In this document: positions 6,680 through 12,653 of the stretch, one piece after another | How positions within the stretch are numbered: position 1 is the stretch's first letter | How the letters are laid out: the number at the start of each line of letters is the position of its first letter | Source of the DNA: Bacteroidota bacterium | Lineage (GTDB): Bacteria; Bacteroidota; Bacteroidia; JAADEI01 | Length of the DNA: 12,653 nucleotides | Direction of reading: 5' to 3' | Assembly: GCA_024280615.1 (NCBI GenBank) | Contig: JAJRPU010000105.1 | Span: forward strand, 1 to 12,653 | The notes under the pieces: model-generated | Seen by the model: only the letters and a program-made list of their open reading frames with translations | Database searches by the model: none | Told to the model about the DNA's origin: nothing | Position numbers and translations under genes: made by a program

Positions 6680-8716
6680 ATGCCTGCTTTTAAACTTGTT
6701 GCTCCATACAAGCCAGCTGGGGACCAGCCACAGGCAATAAAAGAATTAGTTGATGGAATCAAAAGGGGGGAGAAAGCTCAGGTATTGCTTGGCGTAACAG
6801 GCTCAGGAAAAACTTTTACAATTGCTAATGTTATTGAGAAGGTCCAAAAGCCAACCCTTGTAATAACACATAACAAAACACTTGCTGCACAACTATACGG
6901 TGAGTTTAAGCAGTTCTTCCCACATAATGCAGTGGAATACTTCGTGTCTTATTATGATTACTATCAGCCCGAAGCGTATATCCCAGAAGCCGACTTGTAT
7001 ATTGAGAAAGATGCAGGCATTAATGAAAACATTGACAAATTACGGATGCAGGCAGTTTCCTCATTGCTCAGTGGACGTCGTGACGTTATTGTCGTTGCAA
7101 CCGTTTCAGCAATTTATGGAATGGGTAATCCAGAAGAATTCAAGAAAAACATTATCAGGTTGAGGGTTGGGCAGATAGTGGATATAAATCACATATTATT
7201 GAAGCTTATCAATGGAATGTATTCCAGGGTGAGTGGACAACTTACAAGGGGAACCTTTAGAGTTATTGGCGATACAATTGACATATTCCCTGTTTATGGC
7301 GATTACATTATCAGGATAACCTTTTGGGGCAATGAGGTTGAATCTTTAGAGCATTTAACGATTGATATGCGAGAACGCATTATGTCCTTTGAAGAATTAG
7401 CTATCTATCCAGCTAATATGTATCTTGTTCCCGAGGGGATGCTTCAAGCCATTTTGGAAGAAATAGAGAAGGACCTTGAGTCGCAAGTTCAGTTCTTCCT
7501 TGAAATGGGAAGGAAATTAGAGGCACGACGCCTAGAAGAGAGAGTTCGCTATGACCTTGAGATGATTAGACAGCTTGGGTATTGCAACGGTATTGAAAAT
7601 TATGCCAGGTATTTTGACCGAAGGAAACCCGGTGAGCGTCCATTCTGCCTGTTAGATTACTTTCCAGATGATTATCTAATGGTTATAGATGAAAGCCATG
7701 TAACTATTCCTCAGATTAGGGCTATGTATGAGGGAGACAGGAAACGAAAGCAAACACTTGTGGATTATGGGTTTAGGCTACCAGCAGCGATAGACAATAG
7801 ACCGTTGAAATTTGAAGAGTTTGAAAGCTTGATTAATCAAGTTATTTTCGTATCTGCTACGCCAGGGGACTATGAACTTGAAATGACTGGTGGTGCCTTC
7901 GTGGAACAGGTAGTTAGACCAACGGGACTGTTAGACCCAGAAATAATAGTTAAACCCACAGAAAATCAAATAGACGACCTGCTTGAGGAAATTAGAACAA
8001 CTATTGAACGGGGAGATAAGGTGATAGTTACCACACTAACAAAACGGTTCGCCGAAGAATTGACGAAATTCTTAAAAAATCACGGGATTAAAGCAGAATT
8101 TATCCATTCCGAGGTGGATACACTTGACAGGGTGGAGAGATTGAGAGACTTGCGAAGTGGCAAATTTGACGTTATTGTGGGCATTAATTTATTGCGTGAA
8201 GGTATTGACCTGCCCGAGGTGGCTCTGGTGGCTATCCTGGACGCTGATAAAGAAGGATTTTTAAGGTCAGAACGTTCTTTAACACAGATAGCAGGACGAG
8301 CAGCAAGAAATCCAAGGGGTAGAGTAGTCCTATATGCCGATAAAATAACTCCTGCAATGCAACGCTTTATTGACGAAACTAATCGACGCAGGACAAAACA
8401 GATAGCCTATAATAAAAAATATGGTATAACTCCCCAACCAATTAAGAAAGGAATGGCTTCTCATGAAGCTGTTCTGTGGGTAAAAGAAGAAAACGAAGAA
8501 AAACAGCAAGAAGTTGTTGACACCACAACTCATGACCCCATAATAGAAACCTTGAATTCAAAAGAACTACTAAGACTTATCAAGCAAACATATAAGGCTA
8601 TGATTAAAGCAGCCAAGAAAGAAGAGTTTATGAAGGCTGCCCGTTTGAGAGATGAATATTTCCGTTTAAAGCAGACTTACGAAAAAAAATTTGGACCGAT
8701 ACCAGAAAAAGTGTAA
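6680..8716 (+). CDS. uvrB: UvrB, excinuclease ABC subunit B
   Basis: Encodes 678 residues, the usual length. UvrB is the damage-verifying, ATP-dependent core of nucleotide-excision repair: it is loaded by UvrA and then recruits UvrC for dual incision. Seen in order: Walker A GVTGSGKT (38-45); the beta-hairpin region VSYYDYYQPEAYIPEADLYI (89-108), whose tyrosines probe the damaged strand; DESH (337-340) as motif II; VSATPGDYE (391-399); the C-terminal helicase motifs with GINLLREGIDLPEV and QIAGRAARN; and a C-terminal UVR helical hairpin (about 635-672) that binds UvrC. All key residues are intact. The ATG at 6680 matches the family start. It lies 39 nt before porP on the same strand, so some readthrough into the T9SS genes is likely. 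Confidence 0.99.
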   Translation: MPAFKLVAPYKPAGDQPQAIKELVDGIKRGEKAQVLLGVTGSGKTFTIANVIEKVQKPTLVITHNKTLAAQLYGEFKQFFPHNAVEYFVSYYDYYQPEAYIPEADLYIEKDAGINENIDKLRMQAVSSLLSGRRDVIVVATVSAIYGMGNPEEFKKNIIRLRVGQIVDINHILLKLINGMYSRVSGQLTRGTFRVIGDTIDIFPVYGDYIIRITFWGNEVESLEHLTIDMRERIMSFEELAIYPANMYLVPEGMLQAILEEIEKDLESQVQFFLEMGRKLEARRLEERVRYDLEMIRQLGYCNGIENYARYFDRRKPGERPFCLLDYFPDDYLMVIDESHVTIPQIRAMYEGDRKRKQTLVDYGFRLPAAIDNRPLKFEEFESLINQVIFVSATPGDYELEMTGGAFVEQVVRPTGLLDPEIIVKPTENQIDDLLEEIRTTIERGDKVIVTTLTKRFAEELTKFLKNHGIKAEFIHSEVDTLDRVERLRDLRSGKFDVIVGINLLREGIDLPEVALVAILDADKEGFLRSERSLTQIAGRAARNPRGRVVLYADKITPAMQRFIDETNRRRTKQIAYNKKYGITPQPIKKGMASHEAVLWVKEENEEKQQEVVDTTTHDPIIETLNSKELLRLIKQTYKAMIKAAKKEEFMKAARLRDEYFRLKQTYEKKFGPIPEKV

Positions 8717-8733
8717 AATGTTTGTTCTTAAGA

Positions 8734-8741
8734 TAAATTTG
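8734..8741 (+). promoter_or_regulatory. Candidate -7 box for porP, flanked by two CTTAAG sites
   Basis: TAAATTTG matches the Bacteroidota -7 consensus and lies 14 nt before the porP ATG, which would give a very short leader. The box is bracketed by the palindrome CTTAAG at 8728-8733 and 8743-8748, so a 6-bp stem with a 9-nt loop is also possible. There is no T-tract after it, so it is not an intrinsic terminator for uvrB. No -33 element is evident. Confidence 0.35.
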
Positions 8742-8755
8742 CTTAAGTTTGAATT

Positions 8756-9721
8756 ATGCGGAATTTAATGATTATTGGAGTTTCGCTCGCATTTTACTTT
8801 AATGCCAGTTACATATTTGCTCAATATGCTCCACAATGGAACAACCTTATAATTAATCCGACGGCTTATCATCCAACAGCAGAATTCAAAACGTCTAACA
8901 TTAGCCTTTACGCACATTCTCGCCTTCAGTGGACCGGTTTGGAGGGTGCTCCAGTAACCCATCTTTTGCAGGCTTTCGCCCCAATAACCCCCGAGGATAT
9001 TGCAGGATTGACTGTTTCATATGATAAAATAGGTCCTCAAACGTGGTTCGGCGGTTCAATAGCTTATTCTAGAATTGTATTTCAGGATGGTGAAACAGCG
9101 ATAATCAGGATAGGAGGAGCCTTTTCACTTAATCAGTTCAATTTGGATGCGTGTTCGCTTATCGGACCTTCCGATGAAAACCCTTGCTCTGGAAATGACC
9201 CACTTCTTCCCATGCAGAATATTAGGTCCTCTCCAGGACTTTATGTAAGCTTCTCGGCTTCAGCATTATTAACCAATCTGGCAATTTCTGGCACACTTTA
9301 TAAAATTCCAGTGGCTTCACCTAACATTAATGGAGCAACTTTCAATGCACCACTCCAGGGTATTATCTCTGCAGCATATTTGTTTAATGAATATGGGAGT
9401 GTAAGATGGCATCCCAATTTGACACTTAAAGTAGGAACTGCAACTTGGCAAATGGAAGTCGGTCTCTTTACTACCATAAACGAAACATTTAACGTGGGAA
9501 TCTTGTATAGAGGACCGACTAAATACACAATTGAATCTATATCATTCCTAGTGGGATGGAATGTAAATGAGTCAATAGCCATAGGATATGCTTATGAACT
9601 TTCTATAAATGCTCTTTCTATTGCAAATTCAGGAACACATGACATAGTCCTTAAAATACTTTTGCCCAGACCCTGGGCATTCCCTCAACTTAAAACCATC
9701 TATTCCCCTCGGTTTATGTGA
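8756..9721 (+). CDS. porP: PorP/SprF-family T9SS outer-membrane protein
   Basis: Encodes 321 residues. A signal peptide ends at about Ala22 (YIFA, then QYAPQWNN). The mature start follows the family pattern: a QY...NPTAYHP stretch, then SRLQWTGLEGAPVTHLLQAF (54-73). The rest alternates in the manner of outer-membrane beta-strands, with IGPQTWFGGSIAYS near 92-105, and the protein ends in SPRFM, close to the usual PRF/PRY terminus. PorP is required for T9SS secretion in Porphyromonas; its relatives, including SprF, help particular secreted proteins through the system. The order porP-gldK-gldL-gldM matches the Porphyromonas porPKLM order and supports the core PorP role over an SprF paralogue. 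It starts with ATG at 8756, 39 nt after uvrB. Confidence 0.9.
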   Translation: MRNLMIIGVSLAFYFNASYIFAQYAPQWNNLIINPTAYHPTAEFKTSNISLYAHSRLQWTGLEGAPVTHLLQAFAPITPEDIAGLTVSYDKIGPQTWFGGSIAYSRIVFQDGETAIIRIGGAFSLNQFNLDACSLIGPSDENPCSGNDPLLPMQNIRSSPGLYVSFSASALLTNLAISGTLYKIPVASPNINGATFNAPLQGIISAAYLFNEYGSVRWHPNLTLKVGTATWQMEVGLFTTINETFNVGILYRGPTKYTIESISFLVGWNVNESIAIGYAYELSINALSIANSGTHDIVLKILLPRPWAFPQLKTIYSPRFM

Positions 9722-9728
9722 AACACTT

Positions 9729-9736
9729 TATATTTG
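9729..9736 (+). promoter_or_regulatory. Upstream candidate -7 box for gldK
   Basis: TATATTTG followed by C matches TAnnTTTG exactly and begins 7 nt after the porP stop codon. Transcription would start near 9743, giving a leader of about 75 nt before the gldK ATG. I see no clear -33 element. Confidence 0.35.
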
Positions 9737-9796
9737 CATTACGTAAAATAACAACGTGAATGCAACCGTTAAATTTTTACTTACTAAATTTGCATT
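9734..9796. repeat. Alternating 7-mer (TTGCATT / AATGCAA / TTGCATT) in the gldK leader
   Basis: TTGCATT is at 9734-9740, its exact reverse complement AATGCAA at 9759-9765, and TTGCATT again at 9790-9796. The first and third copies share a longer ATTTGCATT context and overlap the two candidate -7 boxes. In RNA the middle copy could pair with either outer copy (7 bp, loops of 18 or 24 nt) but not both, the geometry of a simple switch. It could also be a repeated protein-binding site. Confidence 0.35.
9785..9792 (+). promoter_or_regulatory. Proximal candidate -7 box for gldK
   Basis: TAAATTTG matches the Bacteroidota -7 consensus. A transcript from it would start near 9799, about 20 nt before the preferred gldK ATG at 9819 and downstream of the in-frame GTG at 9756, which supports the ATG. 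No clear -33 element is visible. Confidence 0.4.
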
Positions 9797-9818
9797 GTCC
9801 TTTAAAAATAGTTGTGCA

Positions 9819-11117
9819 ATGAGGAAGTGGATGATAGGCACCATGGCTGTGGGAATAACTCTCCTTTCCAGCTGTGGTGGCTCCTACATGACAGGCGAGC
9901 TAACTGGAGTGCCAAACAGACCAGCCCCTGATTACTACTTCCCTTGGGGAACAGTCTTCATTCCTTCTGGAGTCCTTTACAAAGGCATTTCAGATAAAGA
10001 CGTTAACTTCTCCTTAGACAAGCGTAATAGGAGAGTCTCTGTACACGCATTTTATATGGATGAAACAGAGATTACTAACAACGAGTATAGGCAATTTGTC
10101 TATTGGGTCAGGGATTCCATCGCAGCTATGATACTTGGCGACCCTTACGTCATTGAAGATGACCAAGGAAACGTTCGCGTTAATTGGGAAGCAGTTTATG
10201 AACTTGATTGGTCAAACCCCGAGATTCAAGAGCAACTTTCTGAATTGTATGTTGAAGAAGAAGATAGGTTCTGGGGCAAGAAAGAGCTGGACGTATCAAA
10301 ACTAATTTATGCTTGGATGGAAATAGATTGGCAGAAAGCAGCAGCTAACAAAGCGAGAATACGTCAAGGATTGGAACCAATCCCCCGTCGTGACCTTATA
10401 ATTAAACATGAGACACCTGTGTATCCCGATACGCTCGTATGGGTCAGGGACTTCGCATATTCCTACAATGAACCAATGACACGAAACTATTTCTGGCACC
10501 CTGCATTTGATGATTATCCAGTCGTTGGTGTTACGTGGATGCAAGCACGAGCCTTCACTTCCTGGAGAACCAGACTTCTCAATAGCTGGTTGATTGCCAT
10601 TGGACGACAACCCTTAGACGAATTTAGGCTCCCAACGGAAACAGAGTGGGAATATGCAGCCCGAGGAGGCAGGATGCACTCTCCATATCCATGGGGCGGA
10701 CCATATGTTCGTAACGCACACGGATGTATCCTCGCTAACTTTAAGCCAATGAGGGGTAACTACCCAGAAGATGGTGGATTCTACACAGTCAGAGCAGATG
10801 CTTATTATCCAAATGACTTTGGTTTGTGGAATATGGCTGGCAATGTTGCCGAGTGGACCCTTGACGCCTATGAAGAAAGTGCTGAATGGTTCTCACACGA
10901 CCTTAATACATACATGGCTTATAGACCTTCTGAAGATGAACATCCTACGCGGAAGAGGAAAGTGATCAGAGGCGGTTCATGGAAAGACATTCTCTACTTC
11001 ATCCAAACAGGAACCCGTTCTTACGAATACATGGACACTGCTAAGTCATACATTGGATTCAGATGCGTAAGCACATTCCTTGGCAGAACACTTGAATACT
11101 TTCAACAAGTGTTTTAA
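9819..11117 (+). CDS. gldK: GldK (PorK), T9SS ring lipoprotein with an inactive FGE-like fold
   Basis: Encodes 432 residues. The start is the ATG at 9819: it gives a textbook lipoprotein signal, basic then hydrophobic, ending LLSSC with Cys19. A GTG at 9756 in the same frame would bury this signal behind 21 residues. The mature protein has the formylglycine-generating-enzyme-like (sulfatase-modifying factor) fold: ETEITNNEYRQF (82-93), RLPTETEWEYAARGG (270-284), GNVAEW (341-346), RGGSW (384-388) and GFRCV (413-417). The paired catalytic cysteines expected after GGS in true FGE are absent, so the domain is structural. A GldK-specific insertion lies at about 98-235. GldK and GldN form a large periplasmic ring anchored under the outer membrane that contacts GldM. 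gldL follows 34 nt downstream. Confidence 0.93.
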   Translation: MRKWMIGTMAVGITLLSSCGGSYMTGELTGVPNRPAPDYYFPWGTVFIPSGVLYKGISDKDVNFSLDKRNRRVSVHAFYMDETEITNNEYRQFVYWVRDSIAAMILGDPYVIEDDQGNVRVNWEAVYELDWSNPEIQEQLSELYVEEEDRFWGKKELDVSKLIYAWMEIDWQKAAANKARIRQGLEPIPRRDLIIKHETPVYPDTLVWVRDFAYSYNEPMTRNYFWHPAFDDYPVVGVTWMQARAFTSWRTRLLNSWLIAIGRQPLDEFRLPTETEWEYAARGGRMHSPYPWGGPYVRNAHGCILANFKPMRGNYPEDGGFYTVRADAYYPNDFGLWNMAGNVAEWTLDAYEESAEWFSHDLNTYMAYRPSEDEHPTRKRKVIRGGSWKDILYFIQTGTRSYEYMDTAKSYIGFRCVSTFLGRTLEYFQQVF

Positions 11118-11130
11118 ATTAGCACTTGTT
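11104..11130 (+). other. Intercistronic hairpin over the gldK stop codon
   Basis: AACAAGTG (11104-11111) and CACTTGTT (11123-11130) are perfect inverted repeats with an 11-nt interval. A G-U and an A-U pair can extend the stem to 10 bp with a 7-nt loop. The gldK stop codon TAA (11115-11117) lies in the loop. An A-rich run follows on the plus strand rather than a U-tract, so it does not look like an intrinsic terminator; an mRNA-stability or translation-coupling element between gldK and gldL is more likely. Confidence 0.5.
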
Positions 11131-11151
11131 AAAAAATAAAACCCCAGGACA

Positions 11152-12144
11152 ATGAGAAAGGTAGTAATTTTCTTTGAAACGGACAGAGGAAAGCGGCTTA
11201 AGAATGCAATCATTGGAGGCGGTGCCGCATTGGTTATTTTGGGAGCATTGTTTAAAATTCTGCACTGGCCCGGTGCTAAGGAAATGCTAATGGCTGGAAT
11301 GATAACAGAGGCACTAATATTTTTCTTTCAAGGAGTTATTCTCCCTCCACATAAAGACTATTATTGGGAAAAAATATTTCCGGGCTTAGATGTGTCGCCT
11401 GAAGTTGAAGAAGCGATGGCATTAAAGGAGGCAGGTGAAGATGTTGAGGAAGCCAAGCCCGCAGCAACACATTCAACTTCTACTTCCACATCTATAACAA
11501 ATTTATCATCTATTTTAAGTGGAGCTGCTATTCCACCAGAGACCATGGAAAAACTTGAAAATGCTATTGAAAAGCTACAGACAACATTGTCAAGGCTGAC
11601 TGATTTAGGTGATGCCGCAATAGCTACAGAGGAATATACTAAAAATGTTCAGGAAGCTGCTAAAGCTCTCGCAGAAATGAAAACTGCGTATGAAAAAGCT
11701 GCTACCGTGGCAGATGAGCTGGCACAAACTGCTGATTCTACTACTGAATTTAGACAAAGTATGCAGTTAAGTGCTGAGAAACTGAGGGCTCTCAATGAAG
11801 CTTTTGAGCAGGAAATTAGAGAGGTACAAACACTTGTTGACGCATCTTCGCAATATGCGGATGCTGCACGTGCTGCCGCTGAAGCAGTTGCCCAGATGAG
11901 CACTTCAACTGTGTCTATCGCCGAGGACCTTAAAGAAATTGAGAAGGACGTTAAGGTATCTGCTGAGCATTCAGGAGCGCTTTCAACACTTTATCAAGAA
12001 GCAGGGTCTGTAGCAAGTGATTTAGAAGCTATTGCCGAAGCAACACGACAATATAAGGAGGGCATGAAGGAGCTTGCTGCAAATGTTAAAAAGCTTAGCA
12101 AGGTATACGGAAATATGGTTTCTGCACTTAATATTCAAGAATAA
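11152..12144 (+). CDS. gldL: GldL (PorL), T9SS inner-membrane motor subunit
   Basis: Encodes 330 residues. Two membrane helices lie at about 18-37 and 44-62, joined by the family motif LFKILHWPGA (33-42). The second helix carries TEALIFFF with Glu53, which I align with the glutamate shown to be needed for motor function (Glu49 in F. johnsoniae GldL, Glu59 in PorL). A PPHKDYYW segment follows at 65-72, then a Ser/Thr-rich linker at about 106-117, then a long Ala/Glu-rich coiled coil from about 128 to the end. In known structures a GldL pentamer surrounds two GldM helices and uses the proton-motive force to turn them. The protein is longer than the roughly 215-residue F. johnsoniae form and nearer PorL (about 309). 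The ATG is at 11152; gldM begins 49 nt after the stop. Confidence 0.94.
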   Translation: MRKVVIFFETDRGKRLKNAIIGGGAALVILGALFKILHWPGAKEMLMAGMITEALIFFFQGVILPPHKDYYWEKIFPGLDVSPEVEEAMALKEAGEDVEEAKPAATHSTSTSTSITNLSSILSGAAIPPETMEKLENAIEKLQTTLSRLTDLGDAAIATEEYTKNVQEAAKALAEMKTAYEKAATVADELAQTADSTTEFRQSMQLSAEKLRALNEAFEQEIREVQTLVDASSQYADAARAAAEAVAQMSTSTVSIAEDLKEIEKDVKVSAEHSGALSTLYQEAGSVASDLEAIAEATRQYKEGMKELAANVKKLSKVYGNMVSALNIQE

Positions 12145-12193
12145 ACAAAATGTTGCAAAACAACAAAAGAAAAAACAGAAAAAATAGCAGAAG
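12145..12193 (+). other. A-rich gldL-gldM spacer with a small hairpin
   Basis: This 49-nt gap is very rich in A. It holds a 5-bp stem with a 5-nt loop (TGTTG 12151-12155, CAACA 12161-12165). It contains no TAnnTTTG box and no T-tract, so gldL and gldM are most likely on one transcript. The A-rich run before the ATG suits Bacteroidota translation starts, which seldom use Shine-Dalgarno pairing. Confidence 0.4.
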
Positions 12194-12653
12194 ATGGCAA
12201 TACCAAAGGACCCACGCCAGCAGATGATTAACATGATGTATCTTGTTCTCACTGCTCTGCTGGCACTTAACGTTTCAGCTGAAATACTCAATGCATTCTA
12301 TCTAGTTAGAGAAGGCATTCAAGCTACAACACGAGCTATAGAAGCTAAGAATCAGTGGACATATAGCGCGCTTGCTGCACAAGCAGAAAAGGATCCAAAA
12401 ATAGCCGCACAGTATTATAATGCGGCATTAGAAGTCAAGAAGTATGCAGATGAGCTAATTCAGTATGTGGAAGACTTAAAGAAAGAGCTTATAGAAAAAA
12501 CCGGAGGTATAGACGAGAATGGGAAACTGAAGGGGGCTAAAGACCTTGATGCTCCATCTACTCTCATGATTACTCTGAAGAAAGGATATGAATTACAAAA
12601 TAAAATAAATGAGACAAGAGAAAAAATGTTATCTCTTGTTGAAAAATATGATA
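12194..12653 (+). CDS. gldM: GldM (PorM), T9SS motor shaft (3' end cut off)
   Basis: Partial: starts at the ATG at 12194 and is open to the window edge, giving 153 of about 515 expected codons. The N-terminus PKDPRQQMINMMYLVLTALL is the family hallmark: a short cytoplasmic tail, then one membrane helix at about 12-31. Arg8 aligns with Arg9 of F. johnsoniae GldM, reported to pair with the GldL membrane glutamate. The remaining visible part is the helical start of the periplasmic D1 domain. GldM dimers span the periplasm and transmit rotation from GldL to the GldK/GldN ring. The gldN gene would be expected just beyond the window. Confidence 0.95.
   Translation, partial: MAIPKDPRQQMINMMYLVLTALLALNVSAEILNAFYLVREGIQATTRAIEAKNQWTYSALAAQAEKDPKIAAQYYNAALEVKKYADELIQYVEDLKKELIEKTGGIDENGKLKGAKDLDAPSTLMITLKKGYELQNKINETREKMLSLVEKYD

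Noticed and set aside
8728..8748. Possible uvrB terminator (CTTAAG inverted repeat)
   Set aside because: The stem is only 6 bp, A/T-rich and lacks a following T-tract; the -7 box in its loop is the more likely meaning.
9756..9818. gldK start at the in-frame GTG at 9756
   Set aside because: It would place 21 residues before an otherwise perfect lipoprotein signal and lies upstream of the proximal candidate transcript start.

Overview
The window comes from a member of the Bacteroidota, with G+C around 40%. The evidence is a run of type IX secretion system (T9SS) genes in the order porP-gldK-gldL-gldM, a gldG gliding-motility gene, a RecQ with the long C-terminal extension usual in this phylum, and several copies of the Bacteroidota promoter -7 box (TAnnTTTG) upstream of genes. 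I cannot name a genus. Genes are tightly packed, no stretch over 300 bases lacks a gene, and I found no mobile element, CRISPR array, tRNA or rRNA.

Left half (1-6543, all on the minus strand, so read right to left): a GT-B glycosyltransferase, then recQ, an alpha/beta hydrolase, a small lipoprotein of unknown function, smpB, and gldG, which is cut by the left window edge. From recQ to smpB the genes are separated by 4 nt or overlap by 16 nt, which indicates one transcription unit. The unit mixes DNA repair (RecQ), ribosome rescue (SmpB) and envelope functions. gldG lies 61 nt beyond smpB behind its own candidate -7 box and lacks its usual upstream partner gldF.

Centre (6544-6679): a divergent intergenic region with a perfect 9-bp tandem repeat. 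It separates the minus-strand block from the plus-strand block.

Right half (6680-12653, all on the plus strand): uvrB (nucleotide-excision repair), then porP, gldK, gldL and the first 153 codons of gldM, cut by the right edge. The T9SS carries folded proteins with a C-terminal sorting domain across the outer membrane. GldL and GldM form the proton-driven inner-membrane motor. GldK is a lipoprotein of the periplasmic ring under the outer membrane. PorP is an outer-membrane accessory protein. The residues thought to couple the motor (a Glu in the second GldL helix and an Arg just before the GldM helix) are present.

The genes are recognisable families and I do not see a wholly new system. The best leads are non-coding or compositional: near-absence of the tetranucleotides GATC, TCGA and GGCC; a perfect hairpin whose loop holds the gldK stop codon; a three-copy alternating 7-mer in the gldK leader; and gldG without gldF.
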